The position numbers and the translations under genes were made by a program. Positions 34,768 to 43,813 of a DNA stretch of 64,000 nucleotides are shown one piece after another. The notes under the pieces are model-generated. The model ran no database searches, had not been told where the DNA came from, and saw nothing but the letters and a program-made list of their open reading frames with translations. The stretch is taken from positions 806,001 to 870,000 of the forward strand of contig CALSPF010000001.1 in assembly GCA_943788165.1 (NCBI GenBank), written 5' to 3'. This DNA comes from an uncultured Flavobacteriaceae bacterium. Its GTDB lineage: Bacteria > Bacteroidota > Bacteroidia > Flavobacteriales > Flavobacteriaceae. Every line of letters starts with the position of its first letter. The stretch's first letter is position 1.

Positions 34768-36135
34768 TTATTCTTCTGCTAAGTTAATGAGTTTTTTGTA
34801 ACGCTCTTTGCGTAAAAAACTGCGCAATACAGCCTGCGTATCTCTGTTATTTTCAATGGAAATTAATCGCTTTTCAATGGTTGCGATTGTTTTGATTTGA
34901 TGATTGAGTTGGAAATAGCCATAGCCTTGAAAGACCCCCTCTTTGATAAAAATAAAGCTCTTCTCGCTTTTGCTTTTCCCTTTGTCAATAATAAGCATGT
35001 TTTGATGGGGATATAAAAGACTGTCAGCAACCGCTTTAACACGCTCATTATATGCTTCACACTTTTCATCTCCCTTACAAGCCCCATTGCAAGCATTCAT
35101 GTCATAGCGAAAGCAATGCGCTCTTAGAGTTGCAAAAGAAGTATGCTGCCCACAGAGTTGATATTCCTCTATCCAAAAACGCAATCGGCCTTCGGCTTCT
35201 TTCTTGTTTTTAAATACATCCAAATAGGTGTATTCTTCCTTCACTTGTTCAATGATTAATTGGTGGTAGGGAGTTGCAGTATTCAGCCGGATCCCCATGG
35301 CAAAATGCCTGAATTTTAAAGCGTGATTTAGTCTAGGCTGATTCTTTTTTATTTCGTGTTGTTCTTTCAACAGGGCCAAGCATTCATTTCCACAAAGCTC
35401 AAAAGATACTGAGTGAATTGCTTTTTGGATTTTTTCTGCTTTCCGGGTACTACTTGTCAAGTGCGTTAAAACACGTTTCTTGATGTTTTTGCTTTTACCA
35501 ATATAGATAATAACGCCTTCTTTGTTATGCAGGTAGTAAACCCCGGTTTCTGAGGGAAGTTCGTCAATGATTTTAAGGTATTTATTGGCGACTCTTTTCT
35601 GGCTTAAAATTTTTATATGGGTAGATATGATCTCCTTTTCACTGTCTTTTTCCAGCAGCACCTTGAACAACTCAACTGTGGCCATTGCATCACCATGGGC
35701 ACGGTGAACATCGGATATTGGGATGCCAAGGGAACGGACTAGTTTTCCTAACTTATAGGAAGGTACATCGGGAATTAATTTCTGAGAAAGATCAACGGTG
35801 CAAAGAGATTTTCGTTCAAACTCATAGCCCAAACGTTTAAATTCAGTACGAATGATTCTGTAATCAAATTCTGCATTGTGGGCAACCAATACTGCGTCTT
35901 CAGTAATTTCAACAATGCGTTTGGCCACCTCATGAAATTTTGGCGCATTGACCAGCATTTTACTGTTGATCCCTGTGAGTCGTTGTACAAAGGGTTGAAT
36001 TTCTTTTAGGGGATTGACCAAACTCGAGAATTGATCGACAATTGTGTGGCCGTCGAAACGATAGACAGCTATTTCAGTAATGCCCTCTTCATTGAATTTC
36101 CCTCCGGTAGTTTCTACATCGACAATCGCGTACAT
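34768..36135 (-). CDS. DnaQ-type exonuclease fused to GIY-YIG (UvrC-N-like) nuclease domain
   Basis: 455 aa from the ATG at 36135. Residues 1-165 form a DEDDh 3'-5' exonuclease: VDVETTG, AHNAEFDYR and HRAHGDAMATVEL hold the acidic and histidine ligands. Residues about 190-275 are a GIY-YIG endonuclease with VYYLHNKEGVIIYIGKSKNIKKRV, and a cysteine-rich stretch CNGACKGDEKC follows, as in UvrC N-termini and Cho. This epsilon-like/UvrC-like fusion is known in several phyla and is presumed to act in repair. It starts one base after the yggS stop. Confidence 0.88.
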   Translation of the reverse strand: MYAIVDVETTGGKFNEEGITEIAVYRFDGHTIVDQFSSLVNPLKEIQPFVQRLTGINSKMLVNAPKFHEVAKRIVEITEDAVLVAHNAEFDYRIIRTEFKRLGYEFERKSLCTVDLSQKLIPDVPSYKLGKLVRSLGIPISDVHRAHGDAMATVELFKVLLEKDSEKEIISTHIKILSQKRVANKYLKIIDELPSETGVYYLHNKEGVIIYIGKSKNIKKRVLTHLTSSTRKAEKIQKAIHSVSFELCGNECLALLKEQHEIKKNQPRLNHALKFRHFAMGIRLNTATPYHQLIIEQVKEEYTYLDVFKNKKEAEGRLRFWIEEYQLCGQHTSFATLRAHCFRYDMNACNGACKGDEKCEAYNERVKAVADSLLYPHQNMLIIDKGKSKSEKSFIFIKEGVFQGYGYFQLNHQIKTIATIEKRLISIENNRDTQAVLRSFLRKERYKKLINLAEE

Positions 36136-36136
36136 A

Positions 36137-36793
36137 TCAATAGTTTCGTTCCCCAAAGATTTTACTCCCAACACGTATCATGTTACTTCCAGCTTCAATG
36201 GCAAGACCGTAATCTCCGCTCATGCCCATAGAAAGTGTATTGATACTGTTGAGTTGAGCACTCGATTTGTTGTAGAGGGATTTTAAAAAGGCAAATTCTT
36301 GTTTTATTTGATTGCTATCTGTTGTAAATGTCGCCATTCCCATCAAACCTACTATTCGAATATTGGGAAAGGGATTGGTGAGCTGGCGCTCAATGATTTC
36401 ATTCAGTTCGGTTTCATTTAAACCAAATTTGGTGCTCTCTTGTGCGATGTGCACTTGAAGTAGGCAGTCGATTATCCGATCGTTTTTTATTGCTTGCTTG
36501 TTGATTTCGGTAATTAATTTTGCACGATCAACGCCGTGAATTAGGGCTACATAAGGCGCCATATACTTCACTTTATTGCTTTGCACATTGCCAATCATGT
36601 GCCACTGAATGTCCTTGGGTAGGACCTCCCATTTGGTGGTCATTTCTTGGATTTTATTTTCGCCAAAAATGCGTTGCCCTGCATCATAAGCAGCTTGAAG
36701 GTCTTCAATTGGCTTGGTTTTAGAAACGGCGACCAAGGATACGTCCTTAGGAATTTCATTTAAAATAGTTGATAGGTTATCCGCTATACTCAT
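36137..36793 (-). CDS. yggS: YggS-family pyridoxal-phosphate homeostasis protein
   Basis: 218 aa, single TIM-barrel domain. The PLP-binding lysine is in LVAVSKTKP near residue 25, with FGENKIQEM, WHMIGNVQSNKVKY and the C-terminal LSMGMSGDYGLAIEAGSNMIRVGSKIFG being family signatures. Keeps free PLP low in the cell; no catalytic activity is known. It sits between DUF1015 and the exonuclease/GIY-YIG gene on the same strand, a common but unexplained neighbourhood. Confidence 0.94.
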   Translation of the reverse strand: MSIADNLSTILNEIPKDVSLVAVSKTKPIEDLQAAYDAGQRIFGENKIQEMTTKWEVLPKDIQWHMIGNVQSNKVKYMAPYVALIHGVDRAKLITEINKQAIKNDRIIDCLLQVHIAQESTKFGLNETELNEIIERQLTNPFPNIRIVGLMGMATFTTDSNQIKQEFAFLKSLYNKSSAQLNSINTLSMGMSGDYGLAIEAGSNMIRVGSKIFGERNY

Positions 36794-36843
36794 GGGGTAA
36801 AGATACGGCAGTCAAAATAAAAGTAAGGGAGTCAGCACAATAA

Positions 36844-37926
36844 TTATTCAAAGGAATCCATGGGAGCAATAAATAGACCCGTGGGTAATTTTGGGAGGAG
36901 ATAGGTACTCTTTGGAGGAAGTATTTTTTGCGCCTTGGCTGTTTGGATTATTTGATCTATGCTTAACGGATCATAAAAGAATTTTGCTTTATATGGATCT
37001 GCATCGGAAAGGAATTCTGCCGAAAGTGACGCACTAGGAGGGAAGTAGTCGATGTACTCACCTAAATCAATGGCGTTTAGGGTTGAAAAACCGAGTATTT
37101 CTTCAAATAGAAAACTAGCGGCATTGGTTGTTTTTGGGAAATGAATCTGCTGTGTGTTTTTGCCCATAAGGCAACCTATGCTAAGCATTTTAACTGAGGT
37201 TTCATTGGCCGTTTTCTTGGGGTCGATATCAATCGCAGAAATGCCTTTTGGAAATTGTTTCAATGCCCAAACGAAACGATCATTATACAGTTGATTCTTT
37301 GCCACCACAAAAGACAAAATAGTTATGTTTTTATGACGTTTATCGGCATAGTCTATGCTACTGGCTAGTCGATGGTGGCCATCGGCCAAGTGAAACTGTT
37401 TTTCAGCTGCTGCAAAACGCTTTACTTCTTTTGCTTCCTCATCATCGAGTAGCCATATTTCGTGAAGCTCGTTTCCTAACGTGTATTGCGTCGCACATGA
37501 CCTTTTGTACATTTTTGCTGCAAATGCGTCAGAGAATGTTGTGTTTTCATGGAGGACAAGAATGGGTTCAGCCTGCAACTGAGTTGCGGCCAAATAATCC
37601 GAAAAGAGTTGTACGCGCTTATCCAAGACATGTTCGTGGGTGGTTAACTGAGGATGAATGCATTCTTGGCTCGGAAGGCCGCATAGTAATCCTGCATAGG
37701 AATTGTCTAGAGTAGATTTTCGGTACCAATACAGTTGCGTCGGTTTTGCTTGGTAAACGTCTTTTTTCAATAAGCCATCTAAAGCTTCTTTTAGGGCAGC
37801 TGGATGGGAAGATTTGTCGACCAGATCGACAAAAACCTCTGGACCGCTCAGACTTGATTTAGCTGTTTTATGGGAAAGTTTATTGGACTGAGGGAGAAAT
37901 AATTTGATTGGATAAAGTTGGGGCAT
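36844..37926 (-). CDS. DUF1015 family protein
   Basis: 360 aa, soluble. The core motif LADGHHRLASS near 180 and the C-terminal half with FFYDPLSIDQI fit DUF1015, a widely conserved family of unknown biochemical role that often neighbours serA or serC genes. Here it is about 9 kb from serC-serA, so the usual link is broken. It lies between yggS and the Gfo/Idh/MocA gene on the same strand. Function unknown. Confidence 0.85.
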   Translation of the reverse strand: MPQLYPIKLFLPQSNKLSHKTAKSSLSGPEVFVDLVDKSSHPAALKEALDGLLKKDVYQAKPTQLYWYRKSTLDNSYAGLLCGLPSQECIHPQLTTHEHVLDKRVQLFSDYLAATQLQAEPILVLHENTTFSDAFAAKMYKRSCATQYTLGNELHEIWLLDDEEAKEVKRFAAAEKQFHLADGHHRLASSIDYADKRHKNITILSFVVAKNQLYNDRFVWALKQFPKGISAIDIDPKKTANETSVKMLSIGCLMGKNTQQIHFPKTTNAASFLFEEILGFSTLNAIDLGEYIDYFPPSASLSAEFLSDADPYKAKFFYDPLSIDQIIQTAKAQKILPPKSTYLLPKLPTGLFIAPMDSFE

Positions 37927-37944
37927 ATTGATCCATGATTAGCA

Positions 37945-38913
37945 TTAAAAACAGTCAATGATTTTATAGGCTATGCGAAGTGCGTCTGTTGCATGGCTAA
38001 GTGGAACAATGGGTTCACTGTTGTTTTCGATGGCGTCGGCAAAGGTTTCAAGTTCCTCCAAAATGGCATTGGATTCTTCGACTGTGGGTAGGTCAAAATA
38101 AATTTGTTTTTTCACTCCTTCAGCCGTTTGCAGTAGTAGCGCAAATTCTTCGGGTTCAGCAGGCGCATCTTTCATTTTGACTACTTCAACTTTTTTGGTG
38201 AAAAAGTCTACAGAAATATAGGCCTCCTTTTGGAAGAAACGCAATTTTCGCATGTTCTTTAAAGATATTCTACTGGCGGTAAGATTAGCAACAGCGCCAT
38301 TTTCAAATTCAATGCGTGCGTTGGCAATATCGGGTGTTTCACTAACCACAGCAACGCCTGAGGCGGAGATGTTTTTAACTGTTGAATTGATTACACTTAA
38401 GATGATGTCAATATCGTGAATCATTAAATCCAAGACAACAGAAACATCTGTTCCTCTTGGGTTGAATTCGGCTAGACGATGTGATTCTACAAACATGGGT
38501 GCACCCAAGCTTTCTTTAACGGCTTTAAAAGCAGGATTAAAACGCTCTACATGCCCCACCTGCCCCTTAACACCTTTGTCGTTGGCCAATTGAACTAATT
38601 CCTCTGCTTCTTCTACCGTTCGAGTAATCGGTTTTTCAATAAAAATATGCTTGCCTTGCGCAATACATTCTTTCGCAACAGCATGATGATAGAGTGTTGG
38701 GGTAACAATGTCTACTACTTCACAGGCATCGAGCAAAGCCTGCTGACTGTCAAAATAAGTATATCCTGTAGTCTTTGCCAATGCTTCACTTGTCGCTTGA
38801 TCTGGATCATAAAAGCCCACTAGATTGTAGCGCTTGGATTCATTCAACAAGCGTAAGTGTATTTTTCCTAAATGTCCGGCGCCAAAAACACCAACGTTCA
38901 ATTGCTTTTTCAA
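37945..38913 (-). CDS. Gfo/Idh/MocA family oxidoreductase, TTG start
   Basis: 322 aa. NAD(P)-binding VFGAGHLGKIH at the start, then FIEKPITRTVEEAEELV with the catalytic-type lysine, and GHVERFNPAFKAVKE and LDLMIHDIDIILS of the family. These are NAD(P)-dependent sugar or inositol dehydrogenases; substrate unknown. The start codon is TTG at 38911-38913: the upstream ATG is in another frame, and the promoter listed beside it is 20 bases away. It shares an upstream region with pcm, to which it is divergent. Confidence 0.85.
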   Translation of the reverse strand: MKKQLNVGVFGAGHLGKIHLRLLNESKRYNLVGFYDPDQATSEALAKTTGYTYFDSQQALLDACEVVDIVTPTLYHHAVAKECIAQGKHIFIEKPITRTVEEAEELVQLANDKGVKGQVGHVERFNPAFKAVKESLGAPMFVESHRLAEFNPRGTDVSVVLDLMIHDIDIILSVINSTVKNISASGVAVVSETPDIANARIEFENGAVANLTASRISLKNMRKLRFFQKEAYISVDFFTKKVEVVKMKDAPAEPEEFALLLQTAEGVKKQIYFDLPTVEESNAILEELETFADAIENNSEPIVPLSHATDALRIAYKIIDCF

Positions 38914-38932
38914 GGTCTCATTTTTATAATTT

Positions 38933-38940
38933 CAAAGGTA
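38933..38940 (-). promoter_or_regulatory. Promoter -7 element TACCTTTG for the Gfo/Idh/MocA gene
   Basis: On the minus strand this reads TACCTTTG, an exact TAnnTTTG match, 19 bases upstream of the TTG start. No TTTG lies at the usual distance upstream. Confidence 0.5.
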
Positions 38941-38992
38941 CACTTTTCGTCCTAATTTTTAATTGAAAGCTTTTTCTTGCTTGAATAAAGTG

Positions 38993-39000
38993 TATTTTTG
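38993..39000 (+). promoter_or_regulatory. Promoter -7 element TATTTTTG for pcm, near-leaderless
   Basis: Exact TAnnTTTG match, ending five bases before the pcm ATG at 39006, so transcription should begin at or next to the start codon. It faces the promoter of the divergent gene 52 bases away. Confidence 0.6.
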
Positions 39001-39005
39001 ATCCC

Positions 39006-39656
39006 ATGCAATTACCCTTAGACTCGACAAAACACCAAGGTCAACGCCAGCAAATGGTTGCGCTTTTAAAAGAAAAGGGCATTGTCGATCCTGCTGTTAT
39101 TGGTGCCATGGAATCCGTTCCACGTCATTGGTTCATGGACCCAGGTTTGGTCAGTCATGCCTATAAGAACAAGGCTTATCCCATTGCGGCAGAGCAAACC
39201 ATTTCACATCCGTATACGGTTGCTTTTCAATCCCAATTGATTAATGTTGGGCCAGGAGCGAAGGTGCTTGAGATTGGTACAGGTTCGGGTTATCAAACGG
39301 CAGTACTCAAAGCCATGGGGTTGACAATTTATACCATTGAACGTCAGCGCGAATTGTTTAAGAAGACCCAACGTTTATTTGAGCAAATTGGCCTTCGTCC
39401 CAAAAAATACATTTTAGGCGATGGTTATTTAGGTCTACCAGACGATGGTCCTTTCGATGCTATTCTGGTTACGGCAGGAGCCCCCAGTTTGCCAAAGGAT
39501 TTATTACGTCAATTAAAAATTGGGGGACGCTTGGTTATCCCCATTGGGACAGACCCTCAAATTATGCACCGATTTACCCGTACAGGAGAAAAAGGTTTTG
39601 ACAAGGAACAATTCGGTGAATTCCGCTTTGTGCCCATGCTTAAAGATAAAAATTGA
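39006..39656 (+). CDS. pcm: Protein-L-isoaspartate O-methyltransferase
   Basis: 216 aa. Repairs isoaspartyl residues in damaged proteins by methylation with S-adenosylmethionine. VLEIGTGSGYQTAVL is the SAM-binding motif I; PRHWFMDP, AYPIAAEQTISHPYTVA and DAILVTAGAP are family blocks. Cytoplasmic, alone on its strand. It is convergent with smpB, 17 bases apart. Confidence 0.95.
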   Translation: MQLPLDSTKHQGQRQQMVALLKEKGIVDPAVIGAMESVPRHWFMDPGLVSHAYKNKAYPIAAEQTISHPYTVAFQSQLINVGPGAKVLEIGTGSGYQTAVLKAMGLTIYTIERQRELFKKTQRLFEQIGLRPKKYILGDGYLGLPDDGPFDAILVTAGAPSLPKDLLRQLKIGGRLVIPIGTDPQIMHRFTRTGEKGFDKEQFGEFRFVPMLKDKN

Positions 39657-39673
39657 GTTTTTTGTATTGTGGG

Positions 39674-40135
39674 TTAATTGCGAAAATCTTTCTTAACCCG
39701 ATCCAAATTGCGTTTGTTGTCTCGGTCTTTGATGGTGTCGCGTTTGTCGTATAACTTTTTCCCTTTGGCGAGCGCAATGACCAATTTGGCATGCCCTTTG
39801 TCGGTGATGAAAACCCGCAGAGGTACGATGGTCAAACCAACATTTTTGACTTCTTTTTCCAGTTTTCGTAACTCGCGTTTGTTCATCAACAACTTACGCT
39901 CTGCTTTTGGGCGATGGTTGTAGTGTGTGCCCCAAGCATATTCCTGAATGTCCATATTGATCACAAACAATTCTCCCCGATCATTGAACTCACAAAAACT
40001 ATCGGTAATGGTAGCTTTCCCCAAGCGTATGGATTTGATTTCCGTTCCGGTTAGCACCAGGCCAGCCGTGTATTGATCGATTAGCTCGAACTCGAAGCGG
40101 GCGCGTTTGTTTTGTATGTTGATGTTTTTTAGCAC
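39674..40135 (-). CDS. smpB: SsrA-binding protein SmpB
   Basis: 153 aa, full length. Binds tmRNA and brings it to stalled ribosomes for trans-translation. The beta-barrel core has [23 protein letters not shown] and [17 protein letters not shown], and the C-terminal tail [19 protein letters not shown] supplies the helix that mimics mRNA in the decoding centre. The tmRNA gene itself is not in the window. Convergent with pcm and divergent from the DUF6428-like gene. Confidence 0.97.
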   Translation of the reverse strand: MLKNINIQNKRARFEFELIDQYTAGLVLTGTEIKSIRLGKATITDSFCEFNDRGELFVINMDIQEYAWGTHYNHRPKAERKLLMNKRELRKLEKEVKNVGLTIVPLRVFITDKGHAKLVIALAKGKKLYDKRDTIKDRDNKRNLDRVKKDFRN

Positions 40136-40158
40136 TGCGCAAAGGTAATGGATTTTCG

Positions 40159-40190
40159 ATTGTTTACATTTAAGAGAAGTAGTAACTTTG
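40159..40190 (+). promoter_or_regulatory. Promoter ATTG-20-TAACTTTG for the DUF6428-like gene
   Basis: ATTG (40159-40162) and TAACTTTG (40183-40190) are 20 bases apart, a good match to the -33/-7 pair. The chosen ATG at 40208 is 17 bases downstream, which supports it over the earlier in-frame ATG at 40148 lying upstream of the promoter. Confidence 0.7.
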
Positions 40191-40207
40191 TACTTTATCT
40201 TCAGTCT

Positions 40208-40672
40208 ATGCTACTTTCCGAATTTCTTTTCGCTTTAAACCAAGTCAACGCTTTTCGTTTTCAACTTCCCAACGGAGCCTTCGTTCCCCCAAATTTCCAT
40301 ATTACGGAAGTAGGGATGGTCCACAAACATTTTATCGATTGCGGCGGAACCGAACGCAAAGAAACGGTGGTGAATTTTCAATTGTGGAGCTCAGATGATG
40401 TAGAACATCGTTTGCAGCCGAGTAAAGTGATTGATATCATTCGTTTGTCTCAACAAAAAATTGGGATTACTGATGAAGCAATAGAGGTAGAGTACCAAGG
40501 GGAAACCATTGGGAAATATGGTTTAGGTTTTGACGGAACGAATTTCCAGTTGCTTTCCAAAGCTACCGATTGCTTGGCCAAAGACAATTGTGGGATTCCA
40601 GAAAGCAATGACACCTTAGTGAAACCAGCGGCTGCAGAAAGCTGCTGCGATCCTGCTGCGGGTTGTTGTTAA
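40208..40672 (+). CDS. DUF6428-like protein with cysteine-rich C-terminal tail
   Basis: 154 aa from the ATG at 40208; the 40148 start lies before the promoter and is rejected. The body has [32 protein letters not shown] and [20 protein letters not shown], the pattern of DUF6428, a Bacteroidota family I recall next to arsenic genes. The last 13 residues, [11 protein letters not shown] with preceding residues, pack four cysteines in two pairs, a plausible metal or metalloid binding tail. No ars genes are nearby. Function unknown. Confidence 0.68.
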   Translation: MLLSEFLFALNQVNAFRFQLPNGAFVPPNFHITEVGMVHKHFIDCGGTERKETVVNFQLWSSDDVEHRLQPSKVIDIIRLSQQKIGITDEAIEVEYQGETIGKYGLGFDGTNFQLLSKATDCLAKDNCGIPESNDTLVKPAAAESCCDPAAGCC

Positions 40673-40734
40673 TTTTCTTTTAATAAGTCCTTTTACTGTC
40701 CAAATTTTTCCGTGGTCAATCGCGGGGTTTTCCT

Positions 40735-40742
40735 TACTTTTG
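40735..40742 (+). promoter_or_regulatory. Promoter -7 element TACTTTTG for glyA
   Basis: Exact TAnnTTTG match, 11 bases before the glyA ATG. No clear TTTG at the -33 distance. Confidence 0.55.
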
Positions 40743-40753
40743 TGCTTTAATAT

Positions 40754-42034
40754 ATGACCATGCAGAAAGACAACGCTATATTTGATTTGATTAAAGAGGA
40801 AGAGAATCGTCAGCTAAACGGAGTTGAACTCATTGCCTCAGAAAACTTTACTTCCCCCGCTGTGATGGAAGCAACAGGTTCAGTACTTACCAATAAATAT
40901 GCTGAGGGTTACCCAGGAAAGCGCTACTACGGTGGTTGCGAAGTGGTAGACAAGGTAGAGCAATTGGCCATTGACCGTGCCAAAGAACTCTTTGGTGCTG
41001 CCTATGCCAATGTGCAGCCACATTCTGGTTCTCAAGCCAATACGGCTGTATTTCATGCCTTTATTAAGCCTGGAGACAAGATCCTCGGATTTGATCTTTC
41101 ACATGGAGGACACCTTACGCATGGATCTCCGGTGAACTTTTCCGGACGTTTATATGAAGCTCACTTCTACGGAGTACAAGAAGAGATCGGACGTTTGGAC
41201 TACGCCAATATTCGCGCCATCGCCAAAGAAGTTCAACCAAAAATGATCATCGCTGGGGCATCTGCTTATTCAAGAGACATTGACTTCGCTGAATTCCGTT
41301 CTATTGCGGATGAAGTAGGAGCCTTCTTGCTTGCAGACATTTCACACCCTTCGGGAATGATCGCCACAGGGATTCTAAGCAATCCAATTCCCCATTGTCA
41401 TGTGGTTACTACCACAACACATAAAACCCTTAGAGGACCTCGAGGAGGCCTTATTTTAATGGGAGAAGATTTTGATAACCCTTTCGGGATTACCCTCAAG
41501 AACGGAACCGTTCGTAAAATGTCTCATTTGTTGGACATGGCTGTTTTCCCAGGGAACCAGGGAGGACCCTTAGAGCACGTGATTGCTGCCAAAGCAGTTG
41601 CTTTTGGCGAATGTCTTCAGCCTTCGTTCAAGGAGTATATGCTTCGCGTTCAGAAAAATGCTGCTGCCATGGCCGCAGCCTTTGTTAGCCGTGGATATAA
41701 ATTGATTTCAGAGGGTACGGACAACCATATGATGTTGATTGACCTGCGTAATAAAGACATCACCGGTAAAGACGCTGAATTAGCCCTCGTAAAAGCAGAA
41801 ATTACCGCCAACAAAAATATGGTGCCTTTCGACGATAAGTCGCCCTTTGTGACTTCAGGGATCCGAGTAGGAACCGCTGCCATTACTACCCGTGGATTGA
41901 ACGAAGCCGACATGGAAACCATTGTCGCGCTCATCGATCGTGTTTTGTCGAATTACCAAGACGAAACTGTACTAGCAGAAGTAGCCAAAGAAGTACATGC
42001 CTTAATGCAAGGAAGAGCATTGTTCAATTACTAA
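40754..42034 (+). CDS. glyA: Serine hydroxymethyltransferase
   Basis: 426 aa, full length. Interconverts serine and glycine with tetrahydrofolate, the main one-carbon source. [38 protein letters not shown], the PLP lysine in [15 protein letters not shown], and [14 protein letters not shown] are all present. Either of two ATG codons six bases apart could be used. A strong terminator hairpin follows. Together with serA/serC and folE in this window it covers the serine to one-carbon route. Confidence 0.98.
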   Translation: MTMQKDNAIFDLIKEEENRQLNGVELIASENFTSPAVMEATGSVLTNKYAEGYPGKRYYGGCEVVDKVEQLAIDRAKELFGAAYANVQPHSGSQANTAVFHAFIKPGDKILGFDLSHGGHLTHGSPVNFSGRLYEAHFYGVQEEIGRLDYANIRAIAKEVQPKMIIAGASAYSRDIDFAEFRSIADEVGAFLLADISHPSGMIATGILSNPIPHCHVVTTTTHKTLRGPRGGLILMGEDFDNPFGITLKNGTVRKMSHLLDMAVFPGNQGGPLEHVIAAKAVAFGECLQPSFKEYMLRVQKNAAAMAAAFVSRGYKLISEGTDNHMMLIDLRNKDITGKDAELALVKAEITANKNMVPFDDKSPFVTSGIRVGTAAITTRGLNEADMETIVALIDRVLSNYQDETVLAEVAKEVHALMQGRALFNY

Positions 42035-42058
42035 AATTATACAACTATCCTTTACAAG

Positions 42059-42085
42059 CCCTTTATGAAAATAAAGGGGTTTTTT
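42059..42085 (+). terminator. Rho-independent terminator after glyA
   Basis: CCCTTTAT (42059-42066) pairs with ATAAAGGG (42071-42078) around a GAAA tetraloop, followed by G and six T. A classic hairpin placed 24 bases after the glyA stop. Confidence 0.85.
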
Positions 42086-42213
42086 GTTGGAAAAAGAGGG
42101 TGTTCCCTATGCTTGCCTGAAGAAATGGTCACGCGTCATAGATGAGCGCCAGTTGGGTAAATTGCTTTTTAATACAGTTTAGGTTTTGTTGTACGCCGAT
42201 CTAAAAAGGCCCT

Positions 42214-42603
42214 TTAGGCAAACAGCGCATGAATTTCTTCGGGGATGCGGAGTAATTTCTGTGTAGTTGGGTCAAGGTAGCACCACTGGGTACTGCATTG
42301 GGCCACAAGGGTAGAGGAGTCGCCTAGGTAAAAGAGGACCTTGCGTTCGCTCATAAAGCCTTTGGTGATTTCTACTTGTGTAAGCACGCGAAGACTATCG
42401 CCCAGCTTGGCTTGGCGTTTGTATTCGATGTGGTGGGAGCGGACGACCCAAAGGCCAAAGGCGTCATTTTTTCCTTCAATGAGTGACTGCCAGTGGGCTC
42501 CAGCAATGTTTTGTACCCACTGGAGGTATTGGACATTGTTCACATGTTGGAGTTTGTCTAAATGCGCTTCGGTTACTTCAATCTGTTGTTCAAAGGGTGC
42601 CAT
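42214..42603 (-). CDS. Acyl-CoA thioesterase, YbgC/4HBT hotdog family
   Basis: 129 aa, single hotdog domain. QHVNNVQYLQWVQNIAGAHW is the conserved substrate helix with an asparagine in place of the YbgC aspartate, and HHIEYKRQAKLGDSLRVLTQV forms the strand core. Hydrolyses short- or medium-chain acyl-CoA in the family. Its start abuts the stop of the upstream glutamine cyclotransferase gene, with no gap. Confidence 0.82.
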   Translation of the reverse strand: MAPFEQQIEVTEAHLDKLQHVNNVQYLQWVQNIAGAHWQSLIEGKNDAFGLWVVRSHHIEYKRQAKLGDSLRVLTQVEITKGFMSERKVLFYLGDSSTLVAQCSTQWCYLDPTTQKLLRIPEEIHALFA

Positions 42604-43632
42604 CTATTTCTTTTGTAGGGTTACTTCAAATAGCTTACTCCAGTTTTTTCCGGTAATAAAAAAGCTTTTTCGTTGGAGATGATAGGCAATGCCGTTGAGT
42701 ACGTTGAGCGAAGGAATTTGGGCAACCTTTGATTTGAGCCCTTTGAGGTCAACCACACCCTCTACAGCACCTGTGCTAGGGTTAATGATGAGGATCACTT
42801 CTTTTTGAAACTGATAGGTATTGGCGAAGATTTTTCCATTTACCCATTCCAATTCATTGATGTTGGTCAAAATGGTTTTGTGGGTGGTAACTTCTACATA
42901 GCTCAACTCCTTGCCGGTAGTAGGATCCAGCTTCCAAATTTTGGCGGTTCCGTCCGATTTGTACAGAAACTCCCCGTCGTTACAAAGCCCCCAACCTTCT
43001 TTGCTTTGGTCAAAAGGGAAAGAACTTTCCATGGTCAGGCTTTCTTTATCGTAAATAAATCCAGTATTGCTTTGCCAGGTCAGTTGATAGACCTTGTCGC
43101 TTAACAGAGTTAAACCCTCGCCAAAATAGCTGTCGTCTAAGGGAATGGATTGCGTAATTTTTCCAGTGGTATAGTCTACTTTTCGCAGACTCGATTTTTT
43201 ATTTAAACCGGTACTTTCATAAAGGATTTCTCCGTCGAACTCCAAGCCTTGGGTATAGGCTTCTTGGTCGTGCGGATATTCATTCAATAGGTTGTAGGTC
43301 CACAATTCTGGCGGAGTGGCTTTCAATAAACGCACGGTGCGTGATGCCACTGTTGTTTCTCCAGCAATATAATTAATCGCCTTAAGTTGCTGATCGCCCA
43401 ATTTTTCGTTGACAAAAACATAGGGAAGTGCGAGAACTTGCCCATTGAGGAAGTATTGTGTAGAATCGATGGTGAGTCCTTTTTTGTGTCTGAGGGAAAG
43501 GTTCAGGGTATCCCCATGTACAAAAGTATTGGCGTTGGGCTTAATCGTTATTTTGATAGAAGAATCATTTGAACCACAGCTTTTTAGCGCAATGAGGGTC
43601 AAGAAAAGGGACATCCATTTCATGGGTTTCAA
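42604..43632 (-). CDS. Glutaminyl-peptide cyclotransferase-like lipoprotein
   Basis: 342 aa. Lipoprotein signal with lipobox LKSC at about residues 16-19. A short Ig-like segment (about 25-105) precedes a five-bladed propeller with PHDQEAYTQGLEFDGEILYESTGLNKKSSLRKVDYTTGKI, the plant-type glutamine cyclotransferase core, and LNVLNGIAYHLQRKSFFITGKNWSKLFEV at the end. Converts N-terminal glutamine to pyroglutamate in the family. Periplasmic or outer-membrane facing. A second ATG three codons in is also possible. Confidence 0.87.
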   Translation of the reverse strand: MKPMKWMSLFLTLIALKSCGSNDSSIKITIKPNANTFVHGDTLNLSLRHKKGLTIDSTQYFLNGQVLALPYVFVNEKLGDQQLKAINYIAGETTVASRTVRLLKATPPELWTYNLLNEYPHDQEAYTQGLEFDGEILYESTGLNKKSSLRKVDYTTGKITQSIPLDDSYFGEGLTLLSDKVYQLTWQSNTGFIYDKESLTMESSFPFDQSKEGWGLCNDGEFLYKSDGTAKIWKLDPTTGKELSYVEVTTHKTILTNINELEWVNGKIFANTYQFQKEVILIINPSTGAVEGVVDLKGLKSKVAQIPSLNVLNGIAYHLQRKSFFITGKNWSKLFEVTLQKK

Positions 43633-43671
43633 TTTTGATTAAAAATAAGGGAAAAAATCGAAACGAAAATG

Positions 43672-43702
43672 ATTGTGAAGAAAAAGGAGGGTTGTATATT
43701 TG
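43672..43702 (+). promoter_or_regulatory. Promoter ATTG-19-TATATTTG for the SRP RNA
   Basis: ATTG (43672-43675) and TATATTTG (43695-43702) with a 19-base spacer. The SRP RNA stem begins at 43708, six bases after the -7 element, exactly where transcription should start. Confidence 0.75.
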
Positions 43703-43707
43703 CAGCA

Positions 43708-43804
43708 GGGTAAGTCCTATACAACCAGCTCCTATTGAACTCCCCCAGGGTGGGAACGCAGCAAGGGTAGATGGTCGTAGCGGTGTGATATAGATCGCTT
43801 ACCC
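43708..43804 (+). ncRNA. ffs: Signal recognition particle RNA, small bacterial type
   Basis: About 97 bases. The outer stem pairs GGGTAAG (43708-43714) with CTTACCC (43798-43804). The conserved apical region around 43742-43769 contains CCCAGGGTGGGAACGCAGCAAGGG, shown here in part only: the tetraloop GGAA and the asymmetric AGCA loop that bind Ffh are both present. The RNA pairs with Ffh to target nascent membrane proteins. A run of nine T (43805-43813) ends it, directly before the next gene's ATG. Confidence 0.95.
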
Positions 43805-43813
43805 TTTTTTTTT
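43805..43813 (+). terminator. T-run ending SRP RNA transcription
   Basis: Nine T follow the closing stem of the SRP RNA, giving an intrinsic terminator. The following ATG (43814) is the start of the SDR gene, so that gene must be read from run-through or its own promoter inside the RNA gene. Confidence 0.7.
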
